Positions 1-6,910 of a stretch of 13,921 nucleotides of DNA are shown here, piece by piece. The notes beneath the pieces are model-generated. The model ran no database searches. It was not told the DNA's origin and worked only from the letters and a program-made list of their open reading frames with translations. The DNA lies in assembly GCA_003532555.1 (NCBI GenBank), contig DOEU01000091.1, forward strand, positions 5,666 to 19,586. The letters are read 5' to 3'. Source of the stretch: Verrucomicrobiota bacterium (lineage in GTDB: Bacteria; Verrucomicrobiota; Kiritimatiellia; Kiritimatiellales; Pontiellaceae). The position numbers were made by a program, and so were the translations under genes. The number at the start of each line of letters is the position of its first letter. Position 1 is the stretch's first letter.

Positions 1-1862
1 TCTTCCTCTTCATGATCATGGTGATGGTCTACATCAGCAAATTTATTTTTGAGTTCGTATATATAATCATTAGTTGAAACTAAATAATTTTCAAACTCTT
101 GAACTTGATCTAATAGATCCTGACGGTCCTCAGAAAATTCTTCATCAATTTCATACTCAAATAAATGCATCAATAAATCTGTTCTAGCATGTATTTTACT
201 ATCTGCATCTTGCAATAGATCTATTCCCAACCTGAGCGATGCACCGGCATCTAACATTAGATTTGTTTTAACCTCAGCCAGAAGATTTATGTCAGCAAGC
301 GGATTATTATCCAAAGGAATATCAGTAAGGCTGTCATCTAACTCATAAGTCCCGTAATGAGTACCCCCATTTTCTTGAATCCCAAACCTTATACCTGAAA
401 GCATGAAAGCAGTCGTAAATAAATTTGAGGGTAATGAGATCTCTGCCTCGAAATAATTCTTATTAATTGCAGACTGAATATCCGGCACCTCTACTTCATC
501 CATTTCTTGAATATCCCAATAAATTCCAAACTGATTTTCAATAGTTTCTTGCCCCCCAGCATCGAGAATAATTTGTTCATATTGATTGGGCGAAATTGCA
601 TAATCAATCAAAAGAAAAGTTAGCCCATTATTTGTCACCAGAACATTCTCTTTGAAATTAACAAGTAAAAATAAATTAGAGAGTGATCTTACGCATTTTA
701 CATTAGAAATTTCCGTAGATTGACTGCCAATTAACGAATAAGTTATATCCAACCAGTCATTAATATCACCATCTATTGTAATAGACGCATTTGACACAAC
801 CAAAGGCATTGCCCATTGATCATAAGGTAAATGATTAATTTGATAGGCATGTAACCCTTGAAGATAGGAACGGAATAAATGAAGTATTCCCTTTAAAGCA
901 ACCACATCCGCCTCATCCACATAATAGGTATCATCCGAACGGAAGTAGACCGATGAAAACTCTACGTACGAAGTCCATCCATCGGGAACATAATTTAAAT
1001 CATCTAGCGATTGATCAATCAAAGCGACTAAATTCGACAGAATCACACCCTTCGCAAGATCAACAGATGGCGCAGTCTCATAGTCAAAATCATAGCTATT
1101 TTCAGTATAAACATCCGTTTCTGAGTGAACCCTATCATCAGTCAAATAATAGCCAAAATCTTCAACTAACTCATGGATGTCATCACGCTGAGCCAGCAGC
1201 AATACATTCGCCAAAGCACGATACACCCGAATCCTTACATTATAAGGCTCCTGAACCAGGGCTTTCGTAAAACAATCATTAATCAAATCAACATAAACAG
1301 AATCATAAGTATTAGATAATGCAGCCCCAATCAGAACCAATCCCTCAATGACTGAATCCGGCTCATTCCCATCGACTATTACTGGATCAAAACCTAGTAA
1401 ATACTCTTCGATATTCGAATAAGTATCGCCATCGAAATCATCATCTCGGAGCACTTCATATATCGATGAAATAACATCGTTTGAAATCGCATCTGCAACC
1501 GTTTGCTCCCAAAAATCAGACATTCCGTCATCATCCACATCCACAATATCATCATCTATATAAAAACTGATTCCTTGATAATTCCACCCTTCGCCATCAT
1601 GTAATTCAAGAGATATATAGTAGTATCCAGATTGCATTGGTGTTCCATAAAGTAGCCCCGAAGACGTCAAATTCATGCCATTTGGCAGTGAGTCCCACGT
1701 GGTAAAAGAAACACTCCCAGTAGACGAACTGTATGCATCCAATTGATATGAATAATAGTTCCCAATATTACCATCCGGTGCCGAAGAGGAATTCAAATAA
1801 GGATATGCCCAAACAGATGTAGAAACACAAATTGACATGATTATAGTAAATATACTTTTCAT
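1..1862 (-). CDS. Secreted multidomain protein with Ig-like, Asp-rich linker and CBM9/DOMON-like regions (3' end beyond window)
   Basis: An uninterrupted frame of 620 codons runs from an ATG at 1862 off the left edge, so the C-terminus is missing. A GGAG Shine-Dalgarno (1868-1871) lies 5 bases before the ATG. Residues 1-19 form a signal peptide ending VWA, so export is expected. Residues about 25-102 read as a putative-Ig (He_PIG) module, with the typical 'LPNGMNLTSSGLLYGTP' signature. An Asp-rich calcium-type linker follows (DVDDDGMSDFWE and DDFDGDTYSNIEEY, about 102-160), like thrombospondin type 3 spacers. Residues about 165-345 are mostly helical with no family I can name. Residues about 358-510 open with 'ITIDGDINDW' and resemble CBM9/DOMON-type beta sandwiches. 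Near the edge is a His/Glu cluster (VDHHHDHEEE) that could bind metal. It lies 35 bases after the upstream membrane-protein gene and probably shares its transcript. The substrate is unknown; the domain calls are by eye. Confidence 0.8.
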   Translation of the reverse strand, partial: MKSIFTIIMSICVSTSVWAYPYLNSSSAPDGNIGNYYSYQLDAYSSSTGSVSFTTWDSLPNGMNLTSSGLLYGTPMQSGYYYISLELHDGEGWNYQGISFYIDDDIVDVDDDGMSDFWEQTVADAISNDVISSIYEVLRDDDFDGDTYSNIEEYLLGFDPVIVDGNEPDSVIEGLVLIGAALSNTYDSVYVDLINDCFTKALVQEPYNVRIRVYRALANVLLLAQRDDIHELVEDFGYYLTDDRVHSETDVYTENSYDFDYETAPSVDLAKGVILSNLVALIDQSLDDLNYVPDGWTSYVEFSSVYFRSDDTYYVDEADVVALKGILHLFRSYLQGLHAYQINHLPYDQWAMPLVVSNASITIDGDINDWLDITYSLIGSQSTEISNVKCVRSLSNLFLLVNFKENVLVTNNGLTFLLIDYAISPNQYEQIILDAGGQETIENQFGIYWDIQEMDEVEVPDIQSAINKNYFEAEISLPSNLFTTAFMLSGIRFGIQENGGTHYGTYELDDSLTDIPLDNNPLADINLLAEVKTNLMLDAGASLRLGIDLLQDADSKIHARTDLLMHLFEYEIDEEFSEDRQDLLDQVQEFENYLVSTNDYIYELKNKFADVDHHHDHEEE

Positions 1863-1897
1863 AAAGACTCCATTACTCATATTTCTATTATGAACTT

Positions 1898-2539
1898 TTA
1901 TATTCCATATAAATTATATTCATCGCTATTTAAATTAACACTAAACTCATTGGCATCAAGATCTACTTTTTTTGAATCAATTCTAGCCCCTTTTTTCGGC
2001 GTAAACGAACACCCATTCAATTCTAGAACTGCACCTTTTTTTAATCTCCCATGATTCGCCGTTAGTACATTCGTAATGGTGCCATCCAGCAAGTAAGCAT
2101 TGATTTTAAAATTATTAATTTTAAGAGCCGAGAAAGATGGATAGCCCGCAAGTATCTCTTCTGCCGATCCCCTCAATGAATCTCTATGTCTCTTTCTTGC
2201 ACTTGGATGATTCGGGCTTCTAATATCTCCCGAATTTTTCTGAGGTAAAGTAATAACCAAATCATCAATGATTAACTGGTTATATCCACCCAAAGAAAAT
2301 CCACCGAAGCGTCTTTTTTCAATTCTAAGCGACCCCACCCGAATTAATTCAATTTCATGAAGGAATCCCATCTGCCAATTTAAATTACTGATTATTTGAT
2401 GCGTATATTTCTTTCTCAAAGGCACAGAATCTCTATCATTAATCGTAGATTTTTTATCCAAGCACAACCACATGAAAGCGAGACCCAGCACAGAGCCCAC
2501 AACTAAACAAACAAATCCAAATTTAATCTTTTGATTCAT
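1898..2539 (-). CDS. Membrane-anchored periplasmic protein of unknown function
   Basis: A 213-residue protein starting at the ATG at 2539. A longer in-frame GTG at 2578 would add 13 residues, but it would overlap the start of the divergent mtnN, so I prefer the ATG; the Shine-Dalgarno is weak in both cases. Residues about 5-25 (GFVCLVVGSVLGLAFMWLCL) form one membrane helix with a basic N-terminus, leaving the rest outside the cytoplasm. The remainder has alternating hydrophobic patterning suggesting beta structure: 'IRVGSLRIEKRRF', 'LIIDDLVITLP' and 'LTANHGRLKKGAVLELNG'. This recalls AsmA- or LptC-like strand repeats, but the resemblance is too weak to assign. A basic, charged stretch (about 95-115) looks like a surface loop. 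It precedes the secreted Ig-like protein by 35 bases, so the two may be co-transcribed. I do not recognise the family. Confidence 0.65.
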   Translation of the reverse strand: MNQKIKFGFVCLVVGSVLGLAFMWLCLDKKSTINDRDSVPLRKKYTHQIISNLNWQMGFLHEIELIRVGSLRIEKRRFGGFSLGGYNQLIIDDLVITLPQKNSGDIRSPNHPSARKRHRDSLRGSAEEILAGYPSFSALKINNFKINAYLLDGTITNVLTANHGRLKKGAVLELNGCSFTPKKGARIDSKKVDLDANEFSVNLNSDEYNLYGI

Positions 2540-2565
2540 AACCCGAAAAAACTTAACTATTAACC

Positions 2566-3270
2566 ATGAAACCCACACTCATACTAAGCGCCATACCCGA
2601 AGAAATCCAAGACTTCCTGACCCATTTTACCAATATTCAAAGCCAAACCAACGGCCCCTTCACCACACACCACACCCAATTCGGCTCCATTCCCCTCATT
2701 CTCAGCACCACCGGCGTCGGGAAAGTCTCCGCCGCCATGACCACCCAATATCTGATCGACCGATTTCAACCCAGTACCATCCTCTTCACCGGCCTTGCCG
2801 GCGCCCTCAACCCCACCTACGAAATTGGTGATATCATTTTAGCAGACCGATGCATTCAATATGATATCGACGCATCTGAGTTGGGCTTCCCGGCGGGCAC
2901 CATACCCTACACAGAATATCACACCTTTACCCCTGACGCTGCCCTGCTGAAGCTGGCACAGCAGATTAAAACCGATCAAACCTTAAATACCGGCACGATT
3001 TTAACCGGCGACCAATTTATGACACACGACAAACGTGCTCACTTTCAAAATCTATTCGATCACTTCCAAGGCGACGCGATCGAAATGGAAGGTGCTGCAC
3101 TCGCCCACGTCTGCACTCACAACCAAACCCCCTTTCTCCTCATCCGCACCATCTCCGACAAAGCCAACGCCGACGCCCCTACCGACTTTACCGCCTTCCT
3201 TCAAACCGCCTCCCAAACCAGCTTCCAGCTCATCCAAAACCTCCTAAATATGATCTATGCTGAGGTGTAA
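2566..3270 (+). CDS. mtnN: 5'-methylthioadenosine/S-adenosylhomocysteine nucleosidase
   Basis: MTAN (Pfs) hydrolyses the N-glycosidic bond of methylthioadenosine and S-adenosylhomocysteine, releasing adenine. It acts in the cytoplasm in methionine salvage and methyl-cycle detoxification, and provides the LuxS substrate where LuxS exists. The 234 residues match the family length (about 230). The N-terminal 'AIPEE' puts Glu13 at the position of E. coli Glu12. 'TGVGKVSAA' (about 49-57) and 'TGLAGAL' (about 75-81) are typical phosphorylase-fold glycine loops. 'IEMEGAA' supplies catalytic Glu175 and 'RTISDKA' supplies Asp198, matching E. coli Glu174 and Asp197. The start gives the correct register, although no clear Shine-Dalgarno precedes it. 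The start lies 26 bases from that of a divergent gene. Its coding strand is strikingly C-rich and G-poor, unlike the G-rich coding strand of the SRPBCC gene that follows. Confidence 0.93.
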   Translation: MKPTLILSAIPEEIQDFLTHFTNIQSQTNGPFTTHHTQFGSIPLILSTTGVGKVSAAMTTQYLIDRFQPSTILFTGLAGALNPTYEIGDIILADRCIQYDIDASELGFPAGTIPYTEYHTFTPDAALLKLAQQIKTDQTLNTGTILTGDQFMTHDKRAHFQNLFDHFQGDAIEMEGAALAHVCTHNQTPFLLIRTISDKANADAPTDFTAFLQTASQTSFQLIQNLLNMIYAEV

Positions 3271-3306
3271 GTTCTTCTCGTGCGGGGCGATTCGTAATTA
3301 AACATT

Positions 3307-3312
3307 GGAGAG
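3307..3312 (+). promoter_or_regulatory. Ribosome binding site fixing the SRPBCC start
   Basis: GGAGAG lies 7 bases before the ATG at 3320. An in-frame TTG at 3305 would start before this site and leave the Shine-Dalgarno inside the gene, so the ATG is the better start. Confidence 0.7.
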
Positions 3313-3319
3313 AATTTTC

Positions 3320-3772
3320 ATGTATGAGTTATATCGTGAGTTAGAAGTGAAAGCCACGCGGGAGCAGGCTTGGGATTTTATTCGGTCACCGAGTAATCTA
3401 AATAAAATCACGCCAGATGATCTTTCATTTGAAATCGTTTCGGATCTACCGGATGAGATGTTTGAGGGGATGTTGGTGGAGTATCGTGTTAATATTCCGG
3501 TCATCGGAAAACAGGAGTGGGTGAGCGAGCTGCAGCATATTGTACCGGGCTATTCATTTGTGGATGAGCAGAAGATTGGTCCCTACAAACTTTGGTATCA
3601 TTATCATGGTATCGAGGAGATTGAGGGGGGTGTGAAGCTGATCGATCGGGTGAGCTACAAACCGCCGTTTGGTTTTTTGGGTACGATTGCGAATGCGCTT
3701 TTTATCCGAAAAATGCTGGAGAAGATTTTTAATTATCGAACCGTGGCGTTCAGAGAGCTTTTAGAGTCATAA
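3320..3772 (+). CDS. SRPBCC (START-like) family protein
   Basis: A 150-residue soluble protein with the pattern of the SRPBCC / polyketide-cyclase-like helix-grip fold. The N-terminal 'YELYRELEVKATREQAWDFI' is the usual opening strand followed by 'W-x-F' and an 'SPSNLNKITP' helix. 'MLVEYRVNIPVIGKQEWVS' and 'FVDEQKIGPYKLWYHYH' are the curved sheet strands. The C-terminal amphipathic helix (about 125-148) closes the hydrophobic cavity, ending 'YRTVAFRELLES'. The family binds hydrophobic ligands or modifies cyclic substrates; the ligand cannot be told from sequence. Proteins of this subtype ('ligand-binding SRPBCC domain-containing') are common and uncharacterised. It follows mtnN by 49 bases on the same strand and precedes a terminator, so it is probably the last gene of a two-gene unit. 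Confidence 0.82.
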   Translation: MYELYRELEVKATREQAWDFIRSPSNLNKITPDDLSFEIVSDLPDEMFEGMLVEYRVNIPVIGKQEWVSELQHIVPGYSFVDEQKIGPYKLWYHYHGIEEIEGGVKLIDRVSYKPPFGFLGTIANALFIRKMLEKIFNYRTVAFRELLES

Positions 3773-3801
3773 TAGAACACTGAGCAAGATATAAGAGTTT
3801 G

Positions 3802-3833
3802 AACGCAGATCGGGTTTCCGGTCTGCGTTTTTT
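3802..3833 (+). terminator. Intrinsic terminator after the SRPBCC gene
   Basis: The arms AACGCAGATCGG (3802-3813) and CCGGTCTGCGTT (3818-3829) pair over 12 positions with one G-U wobble around a GTTT loop. They are followed by a run of six Ts (3828-3833). It ends the plus-strand mtnN-SRPBCC unit. The U-tract abuts the stop codon of the convergent YHYH gene (3832-3834). On the minus strand the hairpin lacks a following U-run, so it is probably one-directional. Confidence 0.88.
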
Positions 3834-4770
3834 ATCTACGGAGGGAGCCGTCTTCGCCTCGTCTGGATCCGCGCAAGGATTGAGGATCGGCACGGAAGGC
3901 GCGGGGAATCACAGGCCAGTCTTCGGTGAGGAAGTAAGCATAGGTACCTTCTGGGAATTCGGGTGTGTGAACAAAGCAGCCGTTGCATTCGTCGAGCGTG
4001 CCGAGACCTTTTTGGTAGACATAGTCTTGGACAAAGGCGCCATCATATTTCCCGCCGGGGCCGTTGGATGATGTGGGCCGATTCCCTTTTTTTAGGCGAT
4101 AACTGGAGATGTGTTCGATCAATCTCTTCGATCCTTTTTTGGCATAGCCATAAAGCGCATAGACGGGATAGCCGTCGGCCGCCCAGCCGATGAGAGGCGA
4201 ATGCTCACTTTGCGTAAGGTTTAGATGGTCGAGGAGTCCTGTTGGTAGCCCGTGGTAGTGATAGGCTCCGGTGGGCTGAACATGGGCATGGTTTTCGTCG
4301 AGCCCGAGTCCAATAGCGCCGCCGAGGGCACAATAGTTCCAACCACTGGTTCGATCGCCTTGCCAAAACTCAGCGGTGCCGGGATCAAAGAGAACGCCAT
4401 TAATGGCGATGCCGAACGGCATATTCGGGGCTCCGCGCGCACCACGTTCTTTTTCTTTATGCAACGGTTCGGAGGTGCGGTTGGGTTTTGGATTGGCTTC
4501 AAGTTCAAATCGATAGCGCTGCTCTTTTATTTCGTGTGGATTCCCGCGATTCGGAAATAAGCCTACTTCATGATTGGGAATTCCGTTTGCTTCGATTCTT
4601 CGATCGCTGCTCTTCTGGTGAATGGTGATGTCTGATGCGGCTGTAAGGCTCTGGTCAGCTGGTATCATACGAAGGGTTCTGGCTTCGGTGGCGGTATGAA
4701 TGCGGTTCACTCGCTGTTGCCCATAAGCCAGCAGTACCGAACCGATGAGTAATCCAATGAGGCTTTTCAT
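3832..4770 (-). CDS. Secreted YHYH-domain protein
   Basis: A 312-residue exported protein of the YHYH family (named for its Tyr-His-Tyr-His motif), whose biochemical role is not established. The first 17 or so residues (MKSLIGLLIGSVLLAYG) form a signal peptide. Residues about 18-110 are charged and variable. The conserved domain covers about 115-300 and includes 'FGIAINGVLFDPG', 'NHAHVQPTGAYHYHG' (YHYH at 170-173), 'GWAADGYPVYALYGY', 'LDECNGCFVHTPEFPEGTYA' and 'DWPVIPRAFR'. The clustered His residues and the conserved Asp/Glu suggest metal binding, which is inference. The start at 4770 is preferred over an in-frame ATG at 4791 because an AAAGGA site precedes it. It lies 38 bases after rnhB on the same strand and could be read through from it. 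It meets the SRPBCC terminator at its 3' end. Confidence 0.88.
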   Translation of the reverse strand: MKSLIGLLIGSVLLAYGQQRVNRIHTATEARTLRMIPADQSLTAASDITIHQKSSDRRIEANGIPNHEVGLFPNRGNPHEIKEQRYRFELEANPKPNRTSEPLHKEKERGARGAPNMPFGIAINGVLFDPGTAEFWQGDRTSGWNYCALGGAIGLGLDENHAHVQPTGAYHYHGLPTGLLDHLNLTQSEHSPLIGWAADGYPVYALYGYAKKGSKRLIEHISSYRLKKGNRPTSSNGPGGKYDGAFVQDYVYQKGLGTLDECNGCFVHTPEFPEGTYAYFLTEDWPVIPRAFRADPQSLRGSRRGEDGSLRR

Positions 4771-4774
4771 GTTG

Positions 4775-4780
4775 TCCTTT
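4775..4780 (-). promoter_or_regulatory. Ribosome binding site fixing the YHYH gene start
   Basis: AAAGGA on the minus strand sits 4 bases before the ATG at 4770. The alternative in-frame ATG at 4791 has no purine-rich site upstream and would precede the signal peptide by seven charged residues. Confidence 0.65.
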
Positions 4781-4808
4781 TTTCTAATCATGCAGTTAAG
4801 AGGAGTTT

Positions 4809-5453
4809 TTAGAGAAGATCAAGTTGATCTAGCTCGGCAACCGGACGGAAACTACGACGATGAATCGGCGAAGGTCCATGCTCTTTAAGCGCGGCGAGAT
4901 GCGCGGGGGTACCATAGCCTTTGTGGTCGGCAAATCCATAGCCCGGGTATAGAGCATCATATTCGCCCATGAGGCGGTCGCGGGTCACTTTAGCGATGAC
5001 ACTGGCGGCTGCGATCGACAGGCTCTTAGAATCGCCTTTAACGATACTTTGCGAGGGACAAGGAAGCGCATCAACTGGCAGCCCATCGATGAGGGCATAT
5101 TGGGGCTGGATGACCTCGAGTGCTTCTGCCATGGCGCGATGGGTGGCACGGAGAATATTGATGTGGTCTATCTCTTCAGCCTCTACGATCCCCACGCCGA
5201 TTTCAATGGCTGCATCTGCTTGAAGAATTGCTGCATAGTACTCTCGGCGAATAACACTCAGTTTTTTGGAGTCGTTTAGGGCGTCATAGGTAGTTCCCGC
5301 ACTGGTACGAAAATAATCGGCTGGGAAGGAAACGGCGGCCGCGACAACAGGTCCGGCAAGGGGTCCGCGTCCGGCTTCATCCACGCCGGCTAGATGCAAA
5401 AAACCCGATCCCCACGCTTCTTCTTCAAAACGCAGTAGATCAGGCTGACTCAT
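4809..5453 (-). CDS. rnhB: Ribonuclease HII
   Basis: RNase HII cuts RNA in RNA-DNA hybrids and starts removal of single ribonucleotides misincorporated in DNA. The 214-residue product has 'GVDEAGRGPLAGPVVAAAV' with catalytic Asp25-Glu26, 'LIDG' with Asp123, and 'KGDSKSLSIAAASVIAKVTR' with Asp141. This completes the DEDD metal site with the same 18-residue spacing as E. coli Asp108-Asp126. The C-terminal 'YGFADHKGYGTPAH' and 'HRRSF' motifs are also typical. The ATG at 5453 is chosen because it lies 13 bases after rplS; longer frames would run deep into rplS. The site before the ATG is weak, suggesting translation coupled to rplS. Placement of rnhB after rplS is the common bacterial arrangement. 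Confidence 0.95.
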   Translation of the reverse strand: MSQPDLLRFEEEAWGSGFLHLAGVDEAGRGPLAGPVVAAAVSFPADYFRTSAGTTYDALNDSKKLSVIRREYYAAILQADAAIEIGVGIVEAEEIDHINILRATHRAMAEALEVIQPQYALIDGLPVDALPCPSQSIVKGDSKSLSIAAASVIAKVTRDRLMGEYDALYPGYGFADHKGYGTPAHLAALKEHGPSPIHRRSFRPVAELDQLDLL

Positions 5454-5466
5454 TGCAACACTCGTG

Positions 5467-5817
5467 TTACGTTTCGCGACGCTCTTGAATACGCGCTTTC
5501 TTTCCTGCGAGTCCACGCAGATAATAAAGCTTGGCTCGACGCACTTTACCGCGACGATCAATTTCGATCTTATCGAGGTTGGGGCTGTTCAGCGGGAATA
5601 TACGTTCTACCCCTTCGCCGTAGGATATACGACGTACGGTGATAGACTCCATCAAGCCCTTCCCTTTGCGTGCAATAACGGTACCTGTGTAGAGCTGAAC
5701 ACGCTCTTTACCGCCCTCTTTAATTTTGTAGTGTACCTTGATGGTATCACCTACGCTAAATTCGGGATGCCGGCTCTGATTTGCCGCTTCCATTGTAATT
5801 TTTTCTACCGTGTTCAT
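5467..5817 (-). CDS. rplS: 50S ribosomal protein L19
   Basis: L19 lies at the interface of the 30S and 50S subunits. The 116 residues match the usual length (about 115). Family hallmarks include '[20 protein letters not shown]', '[12 protein letters not shown]', '[20 protein letters not shown]' and the basic C-terminus '[18 protein letters not shown]'. A GGGAGA site lies about 8 bases before the ATG at 5817. A strong sigma70-type promoter lies just upstream across the trmD stop, so rplS and rnhB can be expressed independently of trmD, giving the high output a ribosomal protein needs. Confidence 0.97.
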   Translation of the reverse strand: MNTVEKITMEAANQSRHPEFSVGDTIKVHYKIKEGGKERVQLYTGTVIARKGKGLMESITVRRISYGEGVERIFPLNSPNLDKIEIDRRGKVRRAKLYYLRGLAGKKARIQERRET

Positions 5818-5860
5818 AAGTCAGATCTCCCTGCGGGGGTTTATTTCGAATAGGCGAGAG

Positions 5861-5888
5861 ATAATAGACCACCAGTCTCAACGGTCAA
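5861..5888 (-). promoter_or_regulatory. Sigma70-type promoter for rplS-rnhB
   Basis: On the minus strand TTGACC (5883-5888) and TATTAT (5861-5866) each match the -35 and -10 consensus at five of six positions, separated by 16 bases (5867-5882). The -35 box contains the trmD stop codon TGA (5885-5887). The predicted transcript start near 5854 gives a leader of about 36 bases containing the L19 Shine-Dalgarno. It is the best promoter visible in the window. Confidence 0.72.
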
Positions 5889-6589
5889 GTGTTGTTTTCG
5901 CCCTTTTGTGGATTCGATCTCAACAGATCAGGTCGTCGCTGTTGCGTGCGCGCTAATGCGTGCTTATATCGCCATTTCTCAATCGCCCCATGATCTCCGC
6001 TCAAAAGCACCTCCGGCACCTCCCTATCACGAAATTCCGATGGGCGCGTATATTGGGGATAGTCGAGCAGTCCGGTGGTATAGGACTCATTCAAAGTCGC
6101 TTCTTCACCGCCGCCGAGAACTCCTGGTAAAAGGCGAACGAGTGCATCGCTCACAACCGCTGCCGCTAATGCACCATTGGTAAGCACATAATCTCCAATC
6201 GAAATCTCTTCATCAACCAGTAACTCAATCACCCGCTCATCCACGCCCTCATAATGGCCACAGATAAAAATAAGATGGGCTGCTGGATTCGCTAGCCGTT
6301 GCGCTGTGGGCTGATTAAAGGGAACGCCAGACGGACTTAGAAAAATAATTCGACTGGATTCAGTTTGCACCGATTCGACGGCGGCGGTTAAAGGTTCCGG
6401 TTTCATAATCATGCCCGGTCCACCACCAAACGGACGATCATCTGTCATCCGATGTTTATCGTGGGTAAAATCACGCGGATTAATCAGTCGGAAAGCAACG
6501 TGTTCGTCCACAACCGCTCGCTTGAGTATGGACGTTCCCAAGACGCCTTCTAGTATTTCTGGAAAGAGTGTTATGATGTCGATTTTCAT
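5885..6589 (-). CDS. trmD: tRNA (guanine-37-N1)-methyltransferase
   Basis: TrmD methylates G37 next to the anticodon using S-adenosylmethionine, preventing +1 frameshifting. The 234 residues begin with the family signature 'MKIDIITLFPEI', so the ATG at 6589 is chosen over a TTG at 6622. The SPOUT trefoil knot is seen in 'FICGHYEGVDERV' (108-120), 'SIGDYVLTNGALAA' (130-143) and 'RLLPGVLG' with Arg152. 'GLLDYPQYTRP' (173-183) and 'HGAIEKWRYKHALART' are C-terminal hallmarks. Two oddities: the common knot sequence 'SGGEL' reads 'TNGAL' here, and the position of the proposed general base Asp169 of E. coli/H. influenzae is Glu168. It lies after a terminator and before the rplS promoter, with no convincing promoter or strong Shine-Dalgarno of its own, so low expression by readthrough is likely. 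Confidence 0.95.
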   Translation of the reverse strand: MKIDIITLFPEILEGVLGTSILKRAVVDEHVAFRLINPRDFTHDKHRMTDDRPFGGGPGMIMKPEPLTAAVESVQTESSRIIFLSPSGVPFNQPTAQRLANPAAHLIFICGHYEGVDERVIELLVDEEISIGDYVLTNGALAAAVVSDALVRLLPGVLGGGEEATLNESYTTGLLDYPQYTRPSEFRDREVPEVLLSGDHGAIEKWRYKHALARTQQRRPDLLRSNPQKGENNT

Positions 6590-6625
6590 AAGTCTTAGCG
6601 TACTCCATTCTCCAACACACAAAAC

Positions 6626-6658
6626 AAAAAAAGAGCGCTCTGTGAGAGCACTCTTTTT
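6626..6658 (-). terminator. Intrinsic terminator between khpA and trmD
   Basis: On the minus strand, arms covering 6645-6658 and 6628-6641 (AGAGTGCTCT pairing with AGAGCGCTCT, with flanking A/T pairs) form a stem with one wobble around a three-base loop. A run of seven Ts (6632-6626) and then GTTTTG follow. It sits 22 bases after the khpA stop, so it should end or attenuate rpsP-khpA transcription before trmD. Confidence 0.85.
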
Positions 6659-6679
6659 AACTAAACGGGTTGAAGATAA

Positions 6680-6910
6680 TCAATCAACCACTTCTACAAC
6701 GGCTTTTAGGCCTCCTTTGGAAGCAATCGAATTAAACAGCGTGCGTAAAGCACCAACTGTTTTACCGCTCTTTCCAATGACCTTCCCCACATCACGATCA
6801 TCGCAACGGATTTCAAAGATCGTGCTCTTTGCTCCTTGAATCTGACTAATCTTTACAGCTGATGGAGTATCGACCAACGCCTTAATAATCGACGTTAAGA
6901 GTATCTTCAT
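6680..6910 (-). CDS. khpA: KH-domain RNA-binding protein KhpA
   Basis: A 76-residue single-KH-domain protein of the KhpA/YlqC family. Known members bind RNA, often with KhpB, and influence cell division and envelope growth in Gram-positive bacteria. The GxxG RNA-contact loop is clear in 'VGKVIGKSGKTVGALRTLF' (Gly46-Lys-Ser-Gly49). The start ATGA overlaps the rpsP stop by four bases, with AAGGAG placed in the rpsP tail, so translation is coupled. Its position after rpsP is the standard bacterial one. In most genomes rimM follows; here a terminator follows instead. Confidence 0.93.
   Translation of the reverse strand: MKILLTSIIKALVDTPSAVKISQIQGAKSTIFEIRCDDRDVGKVIGKSGKTVGALRTLFNSIASKGGLKAVVEVVD

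Noticed and set aside
953..1270. Plus-strand frame of 105 codons inside the secreted-protein gene
   Set aside because: It lies antisense to a 620-codon open frame with a signal peptide and clear domains, and its Ser/His/Gln-rich product looks like a shadow.
3799..4560. Plus-strand frames opposite the YHYH gene
   Set aside because: They are shadows of a well-conserved YHYH domain on the other strand and lack start signals.
5464..5853. Plus-strand frame of 129 codons opposite rplS
   Set aside because: It is fully antisense to a certain ribosomal protein gene and resembles no family.
6411..6839. Plus-strand frame of 142 codons across the khpA-trmD gap, considered as a replacement gene
   Set aside because: It overlaps trmD and khpA antisense, runs through the terminator hairpin, and its product is low-complexity Ser/Arg/Pro without a recognisable fold.
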